A stretch of DNA of 64,000 nucleotides. Origin: Amoebidium appalachense (taxonomy: Eukaryota > Ichthyosporea). Of this stretch, positions 35,018 to 63,477 are shown piece after piece (the first letter of the stretch is position 1; each line of letters starts with the position of its first letter). The stretch spans positions 4,712,001 to 4,776,000 of the forward strand of contig CAVNZM010000006.1 of NCBI GenBank assembly GCA_963693365.1, written 5' to 3'. Below the pieces are notes generated by a model. It was not told the origin of the DNA and made no database searches. It saw nothing but the letters and a program-made list of their open reading frames with translations. Made by a program: the position numbers and the translations under genes.

Positions 35018-35370
35018 GGGGGGGGGGAACGTCACAGGTGGCGAGAGTGTGTGGTGGCAAGGGGTTGTATGAAGGGTTAAAGGGGTGAGCTATAAGATGT
35101 AAGGTCGTTAGCGATCTATAGTTTGGAATATTATTAATGAATTATGGGGTTTAGATAGGTATGGACTTGTGGGGTTAGATATGTATGCGCTTACGGAATG
35201 AATGTGTGGAGTTATAATACGGACGATAGATGTGGTCGGTCACCGTGTGGTCTGACTGGCGGTGTGTTGGTGCATGTTGCGAAGGACAAAATCCGAAACC
35301 ACAAAGCTGATATAACAAATCCATTTGCCTGAGTGATTTATAGTTATTTCATTTACCCCCCCCCCCCCCC
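34386..35370. other. Downstream of the SKP1-like gene
   Basis: 3' UTR and intergenic. Holds GT and G arrays (34735-34799), GT with a CG core (34921-34980) and a T run (34987-35016). No gene seen. Confidence 0.5.
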
Positions 35371-35440
35371 TGCATGTGTCCTACACCATGCTTCTCATCG
35401 TGTATGCGTACTTCGTACTGTGTTCCGCATTCAAAACCCC
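35371..35440 (+). repeat. Short 3' copy of the interspersed element
   Basis: About 70 bp equal to the last part of copy D (35821-35890), ending CCGCATTCAAAAC plus C. Confidence 0.8.
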
Positions 35441-35602
35441 CCCTGTCTTCTTTCAGAGGTGTCCTTTCAGGACAGACCACTGTGTGGAGACATCTTTACT
35501 TCCATGCAACCGGGCATGGTTGCTCTGTGTCGTGCATCTGTAAGCACATACGCGTTTGTCGCTGCACTGCATTAGTTTGCACATACATCTTCACCGTTTT
35601 GC

Positions 35603-35890
35603 TCACCTTGCTTGCATAAGCAACCCTGCTCGTCTTTGATCAAGACGGGTTGACCCACCCAAGTTCAGTTGATGCTGCTGTCTGAGTTGGAGCGTCGTAT
35701 ATACGCGGGCTAAGGGGTCGAAACTCAGACGCAATTGATGACTTGGGCCCTCCCTGAGGATGGGCTCTGCTTATGACGCATACTGTGCGCATGGCTGATG
35801 CTGCATACTTGAATGTTTGCCTTTGCATGTGTCCTACACCATGCTTCTCATCGTGTATGCGTACTTCGTACTGTGTTCCGCATTCAAAAC
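35603..35890 (+). repeat. Poly-C-tailed interspersed element, diverged copy D
   Basis: Aligns with copies A and B over the whole length with many substitutions, yet keeps the stems: CGTCT/AGACG, GGGT/ACCC and CTGAGTT with AACTCAG (AACTCGG in A and B), and keeps GGTCGAAACTC. The C run follows at 35891. Confidence 0.75.
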
Positions 35891-36589
35891 CCCCCCCCCC
35901 CCCCCCCCCTCTAGATCTCTCCCTCTCTCCCCCCCTCCCCCCCCCCTTCGAACTGGCACCCCACACACGCACACAGACACACACACACCGTGACACACAC
36001 ACACACACAAAGCTCTCACTCTCTCATCCTCCTTTTCGTCTTTCCTTTTCCGAGGATGTCTCTTTCTTGTCTATTCTCACTAACTCGTTCGTGCTCTCTC
36101 CTTCGAAATAATTACCCCTCAACGAGGCTTCCCTCCAACCCCCAAGCCCCTTGTCCCTCGCTCTCTTCATTCCCTCCCTGCCAGGCCCTCCCCCAAGTCC
36201 TTCTCCCTCCCTCCCTCACTCTCTCTCTTTCTCTCTCAAGCCCCCCCTCCCCCCTTAGATTCGTGAAGCCTACGTACACCATGCACCACACGTCCACCAC
36301 ATCCTCTAAAAGCATTCCATTTTCATAGTCGTGAGACGTACACACAGACATTTATTCTGAACAATATATGGATGATTCCATTATTGATCGTCACCATATC
36401 AGCAGGTACACGTACCGGCCGGCGCCTTAACAAGTTTCGCCCCACAGATTCTGAAGAGCACGCGTGCTCGAGCTCATGCGCTTACATACAACCCCTTCCC
36501 CCTCCCCTCCCTCCCCCCTCCCCCTCCCCCTCCCCTGTCCCCCCCACCCCCACCCCACCCTACCCTACCCCCACCCCACCCACAATAGT

Positions 36590-36604
36590 TACACACACAC
36601 ACAT

Positions 36605-36639
<35 letters not shown>

Positions 36640-36668
36640 CACACACACACACATGTACACACACACAT

Positions 36669-36704
<36 letters not shown>

Positions 36705-36876
36705 ACACACACACACACATGTACACACACACACACATGTACACACACACATGTACACACACACACACACACACACACATGTACACACACACACACATGT
36801 ACACACACACACACACATGTACACACACACACATGTACACACACACACACACACACATGTACACACACACACACAT

Positions 36877-36913
<37 letters not shown>

Positions 36914-36928
36914 CACACACACACACAT

Positions 36929-36963
<35 letters not shown>

Positions 36964-36978
36964 CACACACACACACAT

Positions 36979-37013
<35 letters not shown>

Positions 37014-37026
37014 CACACACACACAT

Positions 37027-37063
<37 letters not shown>

Positions 37064-37116
37064 CACACACACACACATGTACACACACACACACACATGT
37101 ACACACACACACACAT

Positions 37117-37153
<37 letters not shown>

Positions 37154-37309
37154 CACACACACACACATGTACACAGTGTACACACACACACACACACACA
37201 CACATGTACACACACACACACATGTACACACACACACACACACACATGTACACACACACACACATGTACACACACACACACACACACACATGTACACACA
37301 CACACACAT

Positions 37310-37352
<43 letters not shown>

Positions 37353-37369
37353 TGTACACACACACACAT

Positions 37370-37412
<43 letters not shown>
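36590..37412. repeat. CA array punctuated by ATGT, higher-order period
   Basis: About 820 bp of (CA)n interrupted by ATGT at spacings that alternate between 16-18 and 32-34 bases over much of 36897-37079, making a higher-order unit of about 50 bp. Open frames of up to 348 codons in it are repeat translations. Confidence 0.92.
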
Positions 37413-37416
<4 letters not shown>

Positions 37417-38458
37417 GAGTATACACACACGATTTCTCGGTTCGAATAATTTACACGATAACTCTTCATAAACATTGAAAAACTTAACTTTAATAATCCA
37501 CGATTCTAAAGGCTACAGTTAAGTGTAGCTTTATTACTAAACTACGGCCCTCGGCCCACAAGGGCATCTCATTTTTGCAACTAAAACAGGTCACTAATAT
37601 AAACGGGTTAAACTTTCGAGTAAAAAACCATTGAGTCTGTTATCACGCAAATTCAAAATACAAATCAGAACGAATATGTATTCCATTCTGCGTTTTGCCA
37701 AAAACCAGGTATTCCAAAAATCTACAATACATATCGTTTTAACATCCGTTTTTCACGAGATAATATGTATCGCATATACTTCAACTACCATGGTACGTAC
37801 GTGTCTTCGTATTTCGTGCCATGTATCAATGTATCATACACAACCGCCCAGAAAACATCAACCAAAACAAGAATCTGCTCCAATCATTATGCTGCAGTGA
37901 AAAATAAAACCGACTATGTACTTTCGTTTCTTCAATATTAGCACGACATAATTAATAGGACAATAAAGCCACCAGGCAATAACAAACATTACGCAAAGAA
38001 CGGGTATAGTCTGCCGGTTGGGGTTCAAAATAAAAACACGTGTGTAAACTCTATCCGCCTAAAAAATAAAAAGCCTAACTGAGCTATCAAATAGAATACG
38101 CAAACATTACACATACGTTGACAGTTACTTGTTGGCTCCAACACGGCTCACTGTTGATTGACTTTCCGGCCTATGAAACTCTTCAATTGCAAAAACCCCA
38201 AAAATCGATTGAATGTTCGTACATTCTCCCAGCAAAGGCCATCCCTCTCAACCTCTCAATAGCCAGAAGATCCCTACCCTTGCTTAATATCTGATCAAAT
38301 TTGCATCTTACCCCCCCCCCCCCCCCCCCTCCCTGAAAAAAAAAAAATGAAAAAAAAAAAGAAAGAAAAAGAACAGGTGAAAGAAAAGAAAGAAGTAACT
38401 AACAGAAAAGAGTAGAAACAACACCCGTTAATACAATACAAGACCTCAGACCACCTCT
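37413..38458. other. Intergenic, AT-rich, 3' of KLHDC10-like gene
   Basis: Complex sequence without microsatellites up to a C run (38311-38329) and A-rich stretch. A CTACA/TGTAG inverted pair is near 37514-37530. No gene recognised. Confidence 0.45.
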
Positions 38459-38698
38459 TTATTTCGACGCATTCAGAAATATATGGGGCAGGAGGGAGGG
38501 GGGGATTGTGCATGCCAGGGTTTGTCTCTGCTGGGGGGTGCATGCGGTGATCCCCTGGGCAAGACGGGACAGACACAGATCACGCAGGCTCGGCATCCGA
38601 AGGTGGCAGAGGGACACCTGTGTTGGAAAAGGGAGGAGGGGGGGGAGGGGGGGGGGGGGGGGGGGGGGTTAGTGCAATGAATGGGTGGTGGGTGTGTG

Positions 38699-38766
<68 letters not shown>

Positions 38767-40445
38767 CGTGTGCGTGTGCGTGTGCGTGTGCGTGCGTGCG
38801 TGCGTGCGTGCGTGCGTACGTGCGTGCGTACGTGCGTGCGTGCGTGGAGAGGGAGGGAGGAGGAGAAGGGGAGGGATAATGTAGATCAACACCAATTTGG
38901 AAAGAAAGGACATAGCGACAACTTGCGCTAACGCTCGGGGGCCTAATTTCCGCATTCCGATCTCTTTCCTTTTGCGTCAATCTGATTATGAGCGCGGTAA
39001 AATTTCTGTAGCGGGCGGTGAATCTACCGCCCCAATAGCTAAAGAACAAAAAGCGCGCTTTTTTATGGTAGAAACAAGCGCAAACTCTGCTGCTTTAGAA
39101 TATGGTATTATTCTATCTTTATACTGCTTTATTGCACGGTTTCGCGCTATGATTACTGCGATTAAGTCCGATGTAAGTTGGAACAACCCGCTGAGCATAC
39201 CAGTTTTTTCTGCCGCAACGGCTTGGATTGGCCGTTACCGAAATTGATTCGCTGGCTTAGACGATCCGATTTTTGGAAGTCATATCAGCCGATTGGATGC
39301 GGTACGCCCTTAAAAAATTTGGCGCCGAATGATTGGATGCGGTATGCCCTTAAAATTAATACCCTATTTTTGAATTAGCGGGTTTGGGCCAGATGGGGAA
39401 GTAAAGTCTGGCACATGCACATGGTACTGCTCGCCCCGAATCAGAGTACTTATAATTATTCAGCAATCGACACACAATGCAACACTAAACCAAAAGGTCA
39501 CGCACCTTGTTGCTCCTCAGGCTGCTGCATGAATCCTCACACCCACCAAAGTAGTAGGCTGTGCCCTGTGGCGTCAAAACACCAGTGTGGAAGCATCTGC
39601 ATGGTTCGTGGGGGGACAGGAGAAGGGGGGGGGGAAGGGGGGGGGAGGGGGGGGGGGGGGGGGGGGGGGATGGGCAGGGAGGGAGGGAGTGGGCAAGGGA
39701 GAGGAATGAGGGACGGGGGGGGGTGGGGGGTGGGGAGGGAAGGGAGGGAATCAGATGTCAGGATATGTCATTGCCGGGAGTAAGGTTGGTATGGGATTTG
39801 TTAAAGAAAAAGCCTTCACGCCGGATCTAAGGTTGCAAAAAAGAACAAGATGCTTGCCCATTCCTAAAACTTGAAATCGAATAAAATTAAGACAAGCTTC
39901 TGCAGAAAAGAATCTTAATGGTATTCCTTGAGGCTCACCCCCCCCCCCCCCCCCCACCCTCACTCCCTCCCTCCCCTTCCCCCCTCCCCCCCCCCCCCCC
40001 CCCCCCCAAACACACACACACACACTTCGTCCTTATCTACCACCCTCTGGTTCTTGACCTGAACAGCAACAAACACGAACTTCAACATGCAATGCTCAGA
40101 CAAAAACAGATCAACCTGTACGAACATACAAGTATCCACATCCAGATGCACACGAAACATGCAATAACACGTGTGTAGTTCACCTCCAGACACAGGCGCA
40201 TGCAATGTGTATGCGCACGCCCGCATGCACATAGTGTGGGTACATACTCACAAGCAGAGGCCTGCCTATATATCACGCAAAAACACACTACGAACATACA
40301 CACACACCTGTATGCTCACACACAAACACCTGCCACAAGTACATACACGCGCTCAAACTTACACACACCCGTAGAACCCACCCTTCCCTCAAACCCACCC
40401 ACCCCCTGCCCCCCCCCCCCCCCACCCCCACACACACACACACCC

Positions 40446-40496
<51 letters not shown>

Positions 40497-40506
40497 TGCG
40501 CGCGCG

Positions 40507-40549
<43 letters not shown>

Positions 40550-41083
40550 ACCTTCCAGACACCCACGATCTCCCGAGAGGCAGCCTACACCACCTCCCCG
40601 TCCCCACATCCAACCTCCACAAATCCTCAAACATCCTCAGCCCGTCCGTGCCCCCGTGCATGTAGATGCCCCCATCCAATAGAATTAGAGCGTGGGACCG
40701 CCTCGCAATTGGGTGGATGAATGCCGACATGCGCCCAGCACTGCAAAAAAAAAAAAAAATCAATATTAAAAAACGAAAGAAGGGAGGGGGGAGGGAGGGG
40801 GGAGGGGGAGGGGGGGGGGGGGGGGGGGGGAGGAGAGAGAGGGGAATAGCATTGGTCAGGATGTGTGTCTGTGTGCACATGTGTTCACTAACACTTTTTG
40901 GCGGGATTAGTTGTGAGTTTTATAAAGCGGGAGAGGGGGTGAGGTGGGGGGGGGGGGGGGGGGAGGGGGAGGGAGGGCGGGGGGAGGAAGGAGGGGAAGG
41001 GGGAGGGGGGGGGGGGGGGGGGGGGCTAAGAATGTGGTACAGGGTGCGCAGTACACATTCATGACGGACACATGGTGTGTGAT

Positions 41084-41159
<76 letters not shown>

Positions 41160-41166
41160 TACATAC

Positions 41167-41197
<31 letters not shown>

Positions 41198-42204
41198 TGT
41201 GTGTGTGTGCGTGTGCATGTGCTCGTGTACGTGTGCATCTGTGTGGTGTAACGTGGGGTAAGGGGGTGGGGGGTAGAGGAGGAGGAGGCCGATTTTCAAA
41301 CCATAGCACATCTGTCAGACCATCTATGTCCGGGGGGGAGAAGGGGGGGGGAGGGGGGGGGGAGTTCCAAACCTTAGAGGATTTCAGGCGGCAAAGGGGG
41401 GGGGGGGGGGGGGGGGGGGGGGGAGGAATTGTGTTGTTGGTATGCAGTATGCCGTTGAAGGAAGGACGGAAGGAGGGGAGGTGTGGGCGGGCGGGGGGGG
41501 GGGGGGGGGGGGGGGGGAGAGTGAGAGAGAGAGGGTAAGAAGAGTGTGCCCACAAAAACCTACCTGAAGTCCATAGATCCACCTCCCATCGGATAATCGG
41601 ATTGCGATTGCACGGCCGATCGCCATTCGATCGCGCCGCCTGGAAACTGAGCATTTGCGTTCAGCTCCGAAGGCTCGCATTCCATCTTCGTCCACACTTG
41701 CGTTTTAAAATTAAACTTAAAAACATCCACGGGTGTGCGTAGGGTATTGGGCGTACCGCCACCAACAACATACATAAACGTATCGTCACACACAGATTCG
41801 TGCCTGTATCTTCCTGGCGGCATATTTTCCAAATCCCCATCCGCGGGTTTTGTTTCCACGCGTCTCCATTCATATCTTGCCAGGTCTAACCTGTACATGT
41901 CGTTATAGTAAACACACCCTGACGTTCCTCCAAAAACATAGAGCGAACCGCGTCTGTGAATCATGGTATGTCCGTAGCGAGGGGAGGGAGTATCTCCCGT
42001 TGTGTGTGGGCGGGACCAGTGGAAGGTGGAGAGGTTGAGCACGAAGAGGGAGTTGCTGTTTGTTTGGCCAAAGGGGACGTTGGAGCCACCAAACACGTAC
42101 ATGAGGTTTCCCAGGAGCACGGCTGTGTGTGTGTGGGGGGGGGGGGGGAGGGGAGGGGGGGGGAAGGGGGGGGGGGGGGGGGGGGGGATGATGGGGTTGG
42201 TAGG

Positions 42205-42267
<63 letters not shown>

Positions 42268-43679
42268 ATGTGTCGGCGTGTTTATGTGTGTGTATGTGCA
42301 CGTGCACGTGTCTGTGTAAGAGTTTATTGTGTATGCGTGTGCGTGTGTGTGTGTACGTTTGTGCGTGTTCTGGGAAAGTAGGAACGGTGTGTGTCTGTGT
42401 GGGGAAGAGAGGAAGAAGGGTGTGTGATGAAGTGTGTGTGCCAGGTAGGAGTGCGGGTGGCAGGGGATGGGGTTGGGGGTGAGGTGGGAGGGAGGGGGGG
42501 GGGGGGGGGGGGAGAGGGGGGAAATCACAATAGGAGGTTAGCACGTGGTTTACAGCATGAAGTGCGAAGGCACAAGAATGGCATGGTCCAGAACAAGAAG
42601 AAGTGGTGAGCTTAGACATAGGCGCATGTGTTTTGTGCATGTGTATGGGCGTGCGCATGTGTGCGTGTGCGTGTCCATTTTTCGATGTATCTTCAGGTGT
42701 GTGTGTGTCTGTGTCTGCACGCCCTCCCTTACAATCTTTCTTACCCGCCTTTCCGTTTCCACCATCATTTCCCCAAAACTGTGCCTTAAAACCTATACAT
42801 GCGTGCTCGCTTGCAACGATAAATACAGGTACACACAACATATCATCCAAGCCAAAAAAAAAACAAATGCATCACCCACGTCTACGCATCCATCCTCGCT
42901 ATATCACATGCACCATCTCGGCAACCAAGTGCGCTTCACGCACACAGATCTCCGCGTCCAAGCAAAAAAAAGCAACACGCACACTCTCAGAACTACGTGT
43001 GAGGCCCAATCACCAAAATACATGCATCACGGCAAAAAAAGCCACACTGCTCCCTCAGCACAACCGACTAAATTCCTGGCCCACGGTGATTACATTTGTA
43101 TGTACATCGTTCTTTCTTGCCATTACATCTCGTGTTGAACTTGTGTCATAAAACCTCCCGTATAGCAAATCTCATTTCCTAATTCTCAAGAACTTCCTTA
43201 GCTTCTAGATCCCACTCACCTGCATGCGACACCCGCTCTGTAGGTATACACCCCGAAGTTTCCAGTCGCTGCCATGTTCTTGTTTTCAAGTGCAGCCTGT
43301 GTAGGTCGTTGAAACATATCCCATCATGATACCCACCAAACACATACATCCACACCCCATCCTCGTCACAAACAGCCACATGCCCACTCCTTGGTGTTGG
43401 CTTTTCACCGTAGCAGTAAAATGGCTCGAGTGACGGCCGGGCTGTGCACAGCGGCACCAGCTCCTTCTTGTTTGCTAGAGGGAGGGCTGCATGACTTGGC
43501 TCGCTCGATTCAATGCTAGCTTGGTCGTTTCCGTTCTGGTGGGCTCTAGATGTTGCTGTGTGGGAGTGAGAGTGGTGACGGCCACTATGAGGTAGGTTTT
43601 GGTGCCTCGAAGGGAGCTTATGGGCACCGGCATGGCTAGCAGGAAAGCCCCCGCCCATCCGTGGCCCCACACGCACCAT
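38459..43679 (-). CDS. KLHDC10: KLHDC10-like kelch protein, CUL2-type substrate receptor
   Basis: Five minus-strand exons: 43679-43220, 42122-41564, 40740-40552, 39596-39506, 38617-38459; phases 1, 2, 2, 0 match and the sum is 485 residues. After a His/Ser-rich head come six kelch blades: [13 protein letters not shown] with [69 protein letters not shown], and [18 protein letters not shown]. The order and motifs match animal KLHDC10. The last exon, [20 protein letters not shown], lies where KLHDC10 has its elongin-BC/CUL2 box (PSLLEL). The animal protein is a CUL2 receptor reading C-terminal degrons and also acts on PP5/ASK1 signalling; the same role is inferred here. Introns are full of GT and G repeats, and one repeat forms the exon-2 acceptor. 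Opposed CCAAT boxes lie about 600 bp upstream. Confidence 0.85.
38620..38850. repeat. G, GT and GCGT arrays (intron 4 of KLHDC10-like gene)
   Basis: G run, (GT)n at 38691-38760, then TGCG units at 38760-38846. Confidence 0.9.
38885..39385. other. Repeat-free, bacterial-looking island in an intron
   Basis: About 500 bp with no simple repeats, between microsatellites. Open frames of 116 codons (+, 38897-39247) and 70 codons (-, 39198-38986). Holds GGGCGGT/ACCGCCC (39013-39032, 6-base loop) and 16 bases later the palindrome AAAAAGCGCGCTTTTT (39048-39063), like a bacterial terminator. GATTGGATGCGGTA(C/T)GCCC occurs twice, 40 bp apart (39291, 39331). Origin unproven. Confidence 0.45.
39618..39760. 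repeat. G-rich array (intron 3)
   Basis: G runs broken by single A or T bases; starts about 20 bases upstream (in gene sense) of the exon-4 acceptor. Confidence 0.85.
40406..40551. repeat. C, CA and CG array ending at the exon-3 donor
   Basis: (CA)n with a CG core (40498-40516). In gene sense the intron starts GTACGTGTGTGTG, so the array touches the 5' splice site. Confidence 0.9.
40787..41245. repeat. G-rich and GT arrays (intron 2)
   Basis: G-rich at 40787-40841 and 40944-41027, (GT)n at 41081-41160 and to 41245. Between them (41036-41075) is a minus-strand remnant of the interspersed-element end. Confidence 0.85.
41340..41520. repeat. G-rich runs (intron 2)
   Basis: G runs at 41345-41362, 41397-41423 and 41491-41517. 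Confidence 0.85.
42123..42515. repeat. GT and G array forming the exon-2 acceptor (intron 1)
   Basis: In gene sense (C)n and (CA)n run directly into CAG and exon 2. Further (GT)n at 42206-42270 and G-rich at 42490-42512. Confidence 0.9.
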
Positions 43680-44400
43680 TTTCTCAACGTATAGCTGATA
43701 AAAATGAGCTTTCTGTTCACTATGTTTAAAACCTTACGAGAAAACGTGCTGATATAGCGTAGTTGCAGCTATAACAGAGGCAGTCTTATTTTTTCAACCA
43801 GTTTTCATGTTTGAGGGGATGTAAACTCTAGGTTTCCTATGTTTCATGCGCTTGCTTTTTCTTACCCTTTCTGTTTCTTGTTTCATTACTCGCTTAAACC
43901 CATGCTTCCTAATTCCCGTTTGTTTCCCCGCCTTTCTTAAACACCACAAGCCTCTAACACGCTACTTCGCTCCCCACAAAATCCTCGCAATCAGAACAAA
44001 ATAGAACATGCCCTGATCAAATAGGAAAACTGTGGCTCCTTCTCACTTAAACCTTCTAATATATCACTCAGCTATACAAGCACAGGTAAACTCGTTTTTC
44101 CATAGGTATTCCATAGGTAAACTTCCTTTTCAAGCACTATTCCTTCACTAAATCAGCACTTTGCCTCGAGTAAACAGCGTAAACCCCGTAAAAACATCGT
44201 TTCTCGAAAACTTTTCGTTGGGTGCTTTTTTGAACCGCCCAGTGCGCAGTTTCTGTCGTGGCTCACCGCCCCGCTGATTGGTCAGTTACAGCCAAGCCAA
44301 TCAGCGATGACAAGCGCACAACTCAATTTCGGGTCGATTCGGGCTGGGGACTCCCTCCGGGCCGGATCGAAAGTCTAGAGGCGAAACCTCGGGAATACCC
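43680..44400. other. Upstream region of KLHDC10-like gene
   Basis: No coding region seen. GC-rich promoter-like sequence is concentrated at 44235-44395. Confidence 0.45.
44272..44306 (-). promoter_or_regulatory. Opposed CCAAT boxes as a perfect inverted repeat
   Basis: CGCTGATTGG (44272-44281) and CCAATCAGCG (44297-44306), 10-bp arms with a 15-base spacer, next to a GC box-like CCGCCCC. Suits NF-Y binding upstream of the minus-strand gene. Confidence 0.45.
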
Positions 44401-44479
44401 CCCCCTTCCCCCTCCCCCCCCTCCCCCAACCCCCACCCACCCCCCTCTCCCCTCACGGAGTGCACCCATAGCGTGGCCA

Positions 44480-44547
<68 letters not shown>

Positions 44548-44563
44548 TCTCTCTCCCCCCCTC

Positions 44564-44639
<76 letters not shown>

Positions 44640-45066
44640 CCCCCCCCTCCCCTCTAGATCTCTAGTCTCTCTCTCCCCCCAAACACACACACACACACTC
44701 TCTCTCTCTCCCCCTCCCCCCCCTCCCCCCCCCCCCCCTCCTTTCTCTCTCTGTCACCCCCCCCCCCCCCCCCCTCTCTCTCTCAGCCTCTCCCCCCCCC
44801 TCCCCCCTGCCCCTCCCTCTCTCTATCTCCCCCCCACCCCACCCCCCCTTGGCCCCCATCCCCTCTCTTCTTGGATTTTCTCCCTCTCTCTTTGCTCTCC
44901 CTCCACCCCCCCCACCCCCGCCCTCCCCCCTCCTCCCTCCCCCCCCTTACACGTGTACCCCGATGACCTCCCCTCGGCCGTTGTCAACAGCCATAATCTA
45001 CCCCTCCTCCCCCCCCCCTCCCGCCCCCCCCAAACACACACACACACACACACTACCCCCCCCCCC
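44400..45066. repeat. CT and C-rich block
   Basis: C-rich sequence, (CT)n at 44484-44540 and 44570-44636, then alternating C, CT and CA runs up to the point where retrotransposon similarity begins. Confidence 0.9.
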
Positions 45067-45069
45067 TCC

Positions 45070-46640
45070 CCCAGAACCCAGGTGTCTGGGCGTGCCTTCT
45101 TCGAAATAGCCATCATAGGGAAGACTGAATATGGGGTTGTGCATCAGGGTGCCCAGAAAACCAAAATCAAGTTCAGTGTCCATTGGAATTTTCATCAATG
45201 GAACATTAACACCCGGTTTTTCCCGTTCTCGGGGTCTTCTACAGGGGTCCCTCCTGAGTCCGTTGTTGTTTGACGTTTTCATTAACGATTTAGCCTGCGC
45301 CCTCGAACCATTTGGCCAACTGCATACCCGCCGTGTACCGAGTCTCCTTTTTGCGGACGATATGGTTCTTTGTTCCTTAACCGAAGATGTCATGCACCAG
45401 ATGCTTCGTCAGGTGGATCAATGGTGCACCGAGAATCTCATGACAGTCGGAATTGCAAAGTGTGCTACTTTTTCGAAAAAGTTCGATTGGCCGGTCTTCC
45501 TATTCCTGTTCAGAGCACCTATGACTATTTGGGTATTCCTTTTACTGCACGGGGTATTGATTTCCGCAAGCTCCTCACGGCACGGATCGCTCGTGCGAAG
45601 GGTAAGCTTCACATCGTGTCAAATATGTTTCAACGGGAGTCTGTGATCCATCCTGCGAACCTTCTTCTCTACTATAAAACTTTTTTACGGCCGACTTTCG
45701 AATATGGACTTCCACTATTGGCCTGCGCCCCACCTCGCGAGGCGGCCGTGGCGCTGAAAGAGTTCGACGATTTTCAGGGTACTGCGCTGCGCACTTTGTT
45801 TCGTACTCGGTTTGTGCCTCCCTTAATCAGTATGTTTGGATTGTCGTCTGCTGTTTGTCGTATGTATGGAGGCATTGTCTCTTCGTTTTTGTTTTCATTT
45901 AGTTAGGATACCTGATGGTCACCCTCTTTATGCTTTCTTTCCCCCCCCTCCCTCCATCCCTCTTCCCCCCCGATCCACCAACGCTACTTCTGAATGTCCT
46001 CAGCCTACCCTCTTTCAACCTGATTCTTCCTCTCGCTATCTCACTCCCTCTTTCTTTTCTCTTCCTGTTTTTTCTGCCTTTTCGCGTTATTACCATACGC
46101 AGTATAAGCTTCTTTCCCGTTCTGATAGAGAAATCAAAGGTAAAACTCGGTCGGCATGTGTTATGTTCCTTAGGCAACACCGTACTGATCATTATCGCTT
46201 TTTGGGAGCTTTGGCAGGATATATTTCTCCTGCTGTACGTATGGATACCACCCTAGTAGATAAAGTCTGTATGGTGCTCTGATGTTGATATTGCCTGGGA
46301 AGTTGTGCAGTGGCGTTGTAATTTTTGTTTTCATCGCCGCTGGTGCCACTTTTGTGCTGAACTTTTTAATCGCAAGCATGTTGATAGGTGTGAGTTTTTA
46401 TGTCGCGTTTTACCTCTTTCCCTACGGGTGTCTGCTACACTGGCTGGCAATGTGACCACTTTAGACTTTTTGTTGAATTCTGTTGGTCGTCACATTGAGT
46501 ATTTATATGATTTTCACAGTGTTCAGGTATCTTAGTATGCACTTGTTACTGGATAACTCGTGAAGTTTTTTATTGTCTTCTCAGTATGCCGTGCATACTT
46601 GTCATATCTTTCCGTCGAATAAATCCAGTCAAAAGAAAAA
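45070..46640 (+). mobile_element. 5'-truncated non-LTR retrotransposon (LINE-type RT) fragment
   Basis: RT blocks GLLQGSLLSPLLFDVFIND and SLLFADDMVLCS (the xADD catalytic box) are near 45245-45375. After a frame change near 45470 come YDYLGIPFTARGI, the thumb-like KGKLHIVSNMF and LRPTFEYGLPLL, up to about 45906. A third segment (46080-46535) ends in a Cys/His-rich piece (CNFCFHRRWCHFCAELF, then HVDRC) typical of LINE ORF C-termini. At least two frameshifts make it dead. The 5' half is lost into CT repeats, as expected for target-primed insertion. It sits between the KLHDC10-like promoter and the M13 gene 3' end. Confidence 0.85.
46618..46623 (+). terminator. Poly-A signal of LINE fragment
   Basis: AATAAA, about 80 bp after the last coding similarity; marks the likely 3' end of the element. 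Confidence 0.5.
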
Positions 46641-46890
46641 TTTTCATCAGATGAATTTATTTGCCGTGTTCATTTTTTCATGCTAGTCAGTACGTGTTGG
46701 ACTTGTCAAATGAAAAGTGAGAACCGAGATAGCAAATGTTCATCGACTAGAGTGGCACCTCCTGTGTGTCCGATAGATCTACTAATCTGAATAATTATAA
46801 GATGCTAGTTTGCTAAGTATGTAGTCACCTTAGCTCAGCACCTATGAGCAATATCGACTAGGGTACGCCCAAGAAAGGAAACTACCATGT

Positions 46891-46921
46891 CCAAATAAGG
46901 AAGCTAAATATCCAAATAAGG
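46891..46921. promoter_or_regulatory. Two CArG-type boxes just past the M13 stop codon
   Basis: CCAAATAAGG at 46891-46900 and 46912-46921, each followed by AA(G/A)CTA. Both fit CC(A/T)6GG, the SRF/MADS consensus. They lie in the 3' UTR of the M13 gene, so function is uncertain. Confidence 0.35.
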
Positions 46922-46924
46922 AAA

Positions 46925-63477
<16,553 letters not shown>

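Noticed and set aside
36590-37412. CRISPR-like spacing of a repeated word
   Set aside because: Repeat and spacers are all CA dinucleotides; the spacers are not unique and there are no cas genes.
36372-37475. His/Thr- or Cys/Val-rich frames of about 350 codons
   Set aside because: They are translations of the CA array with no domain and equal openness on both strands.
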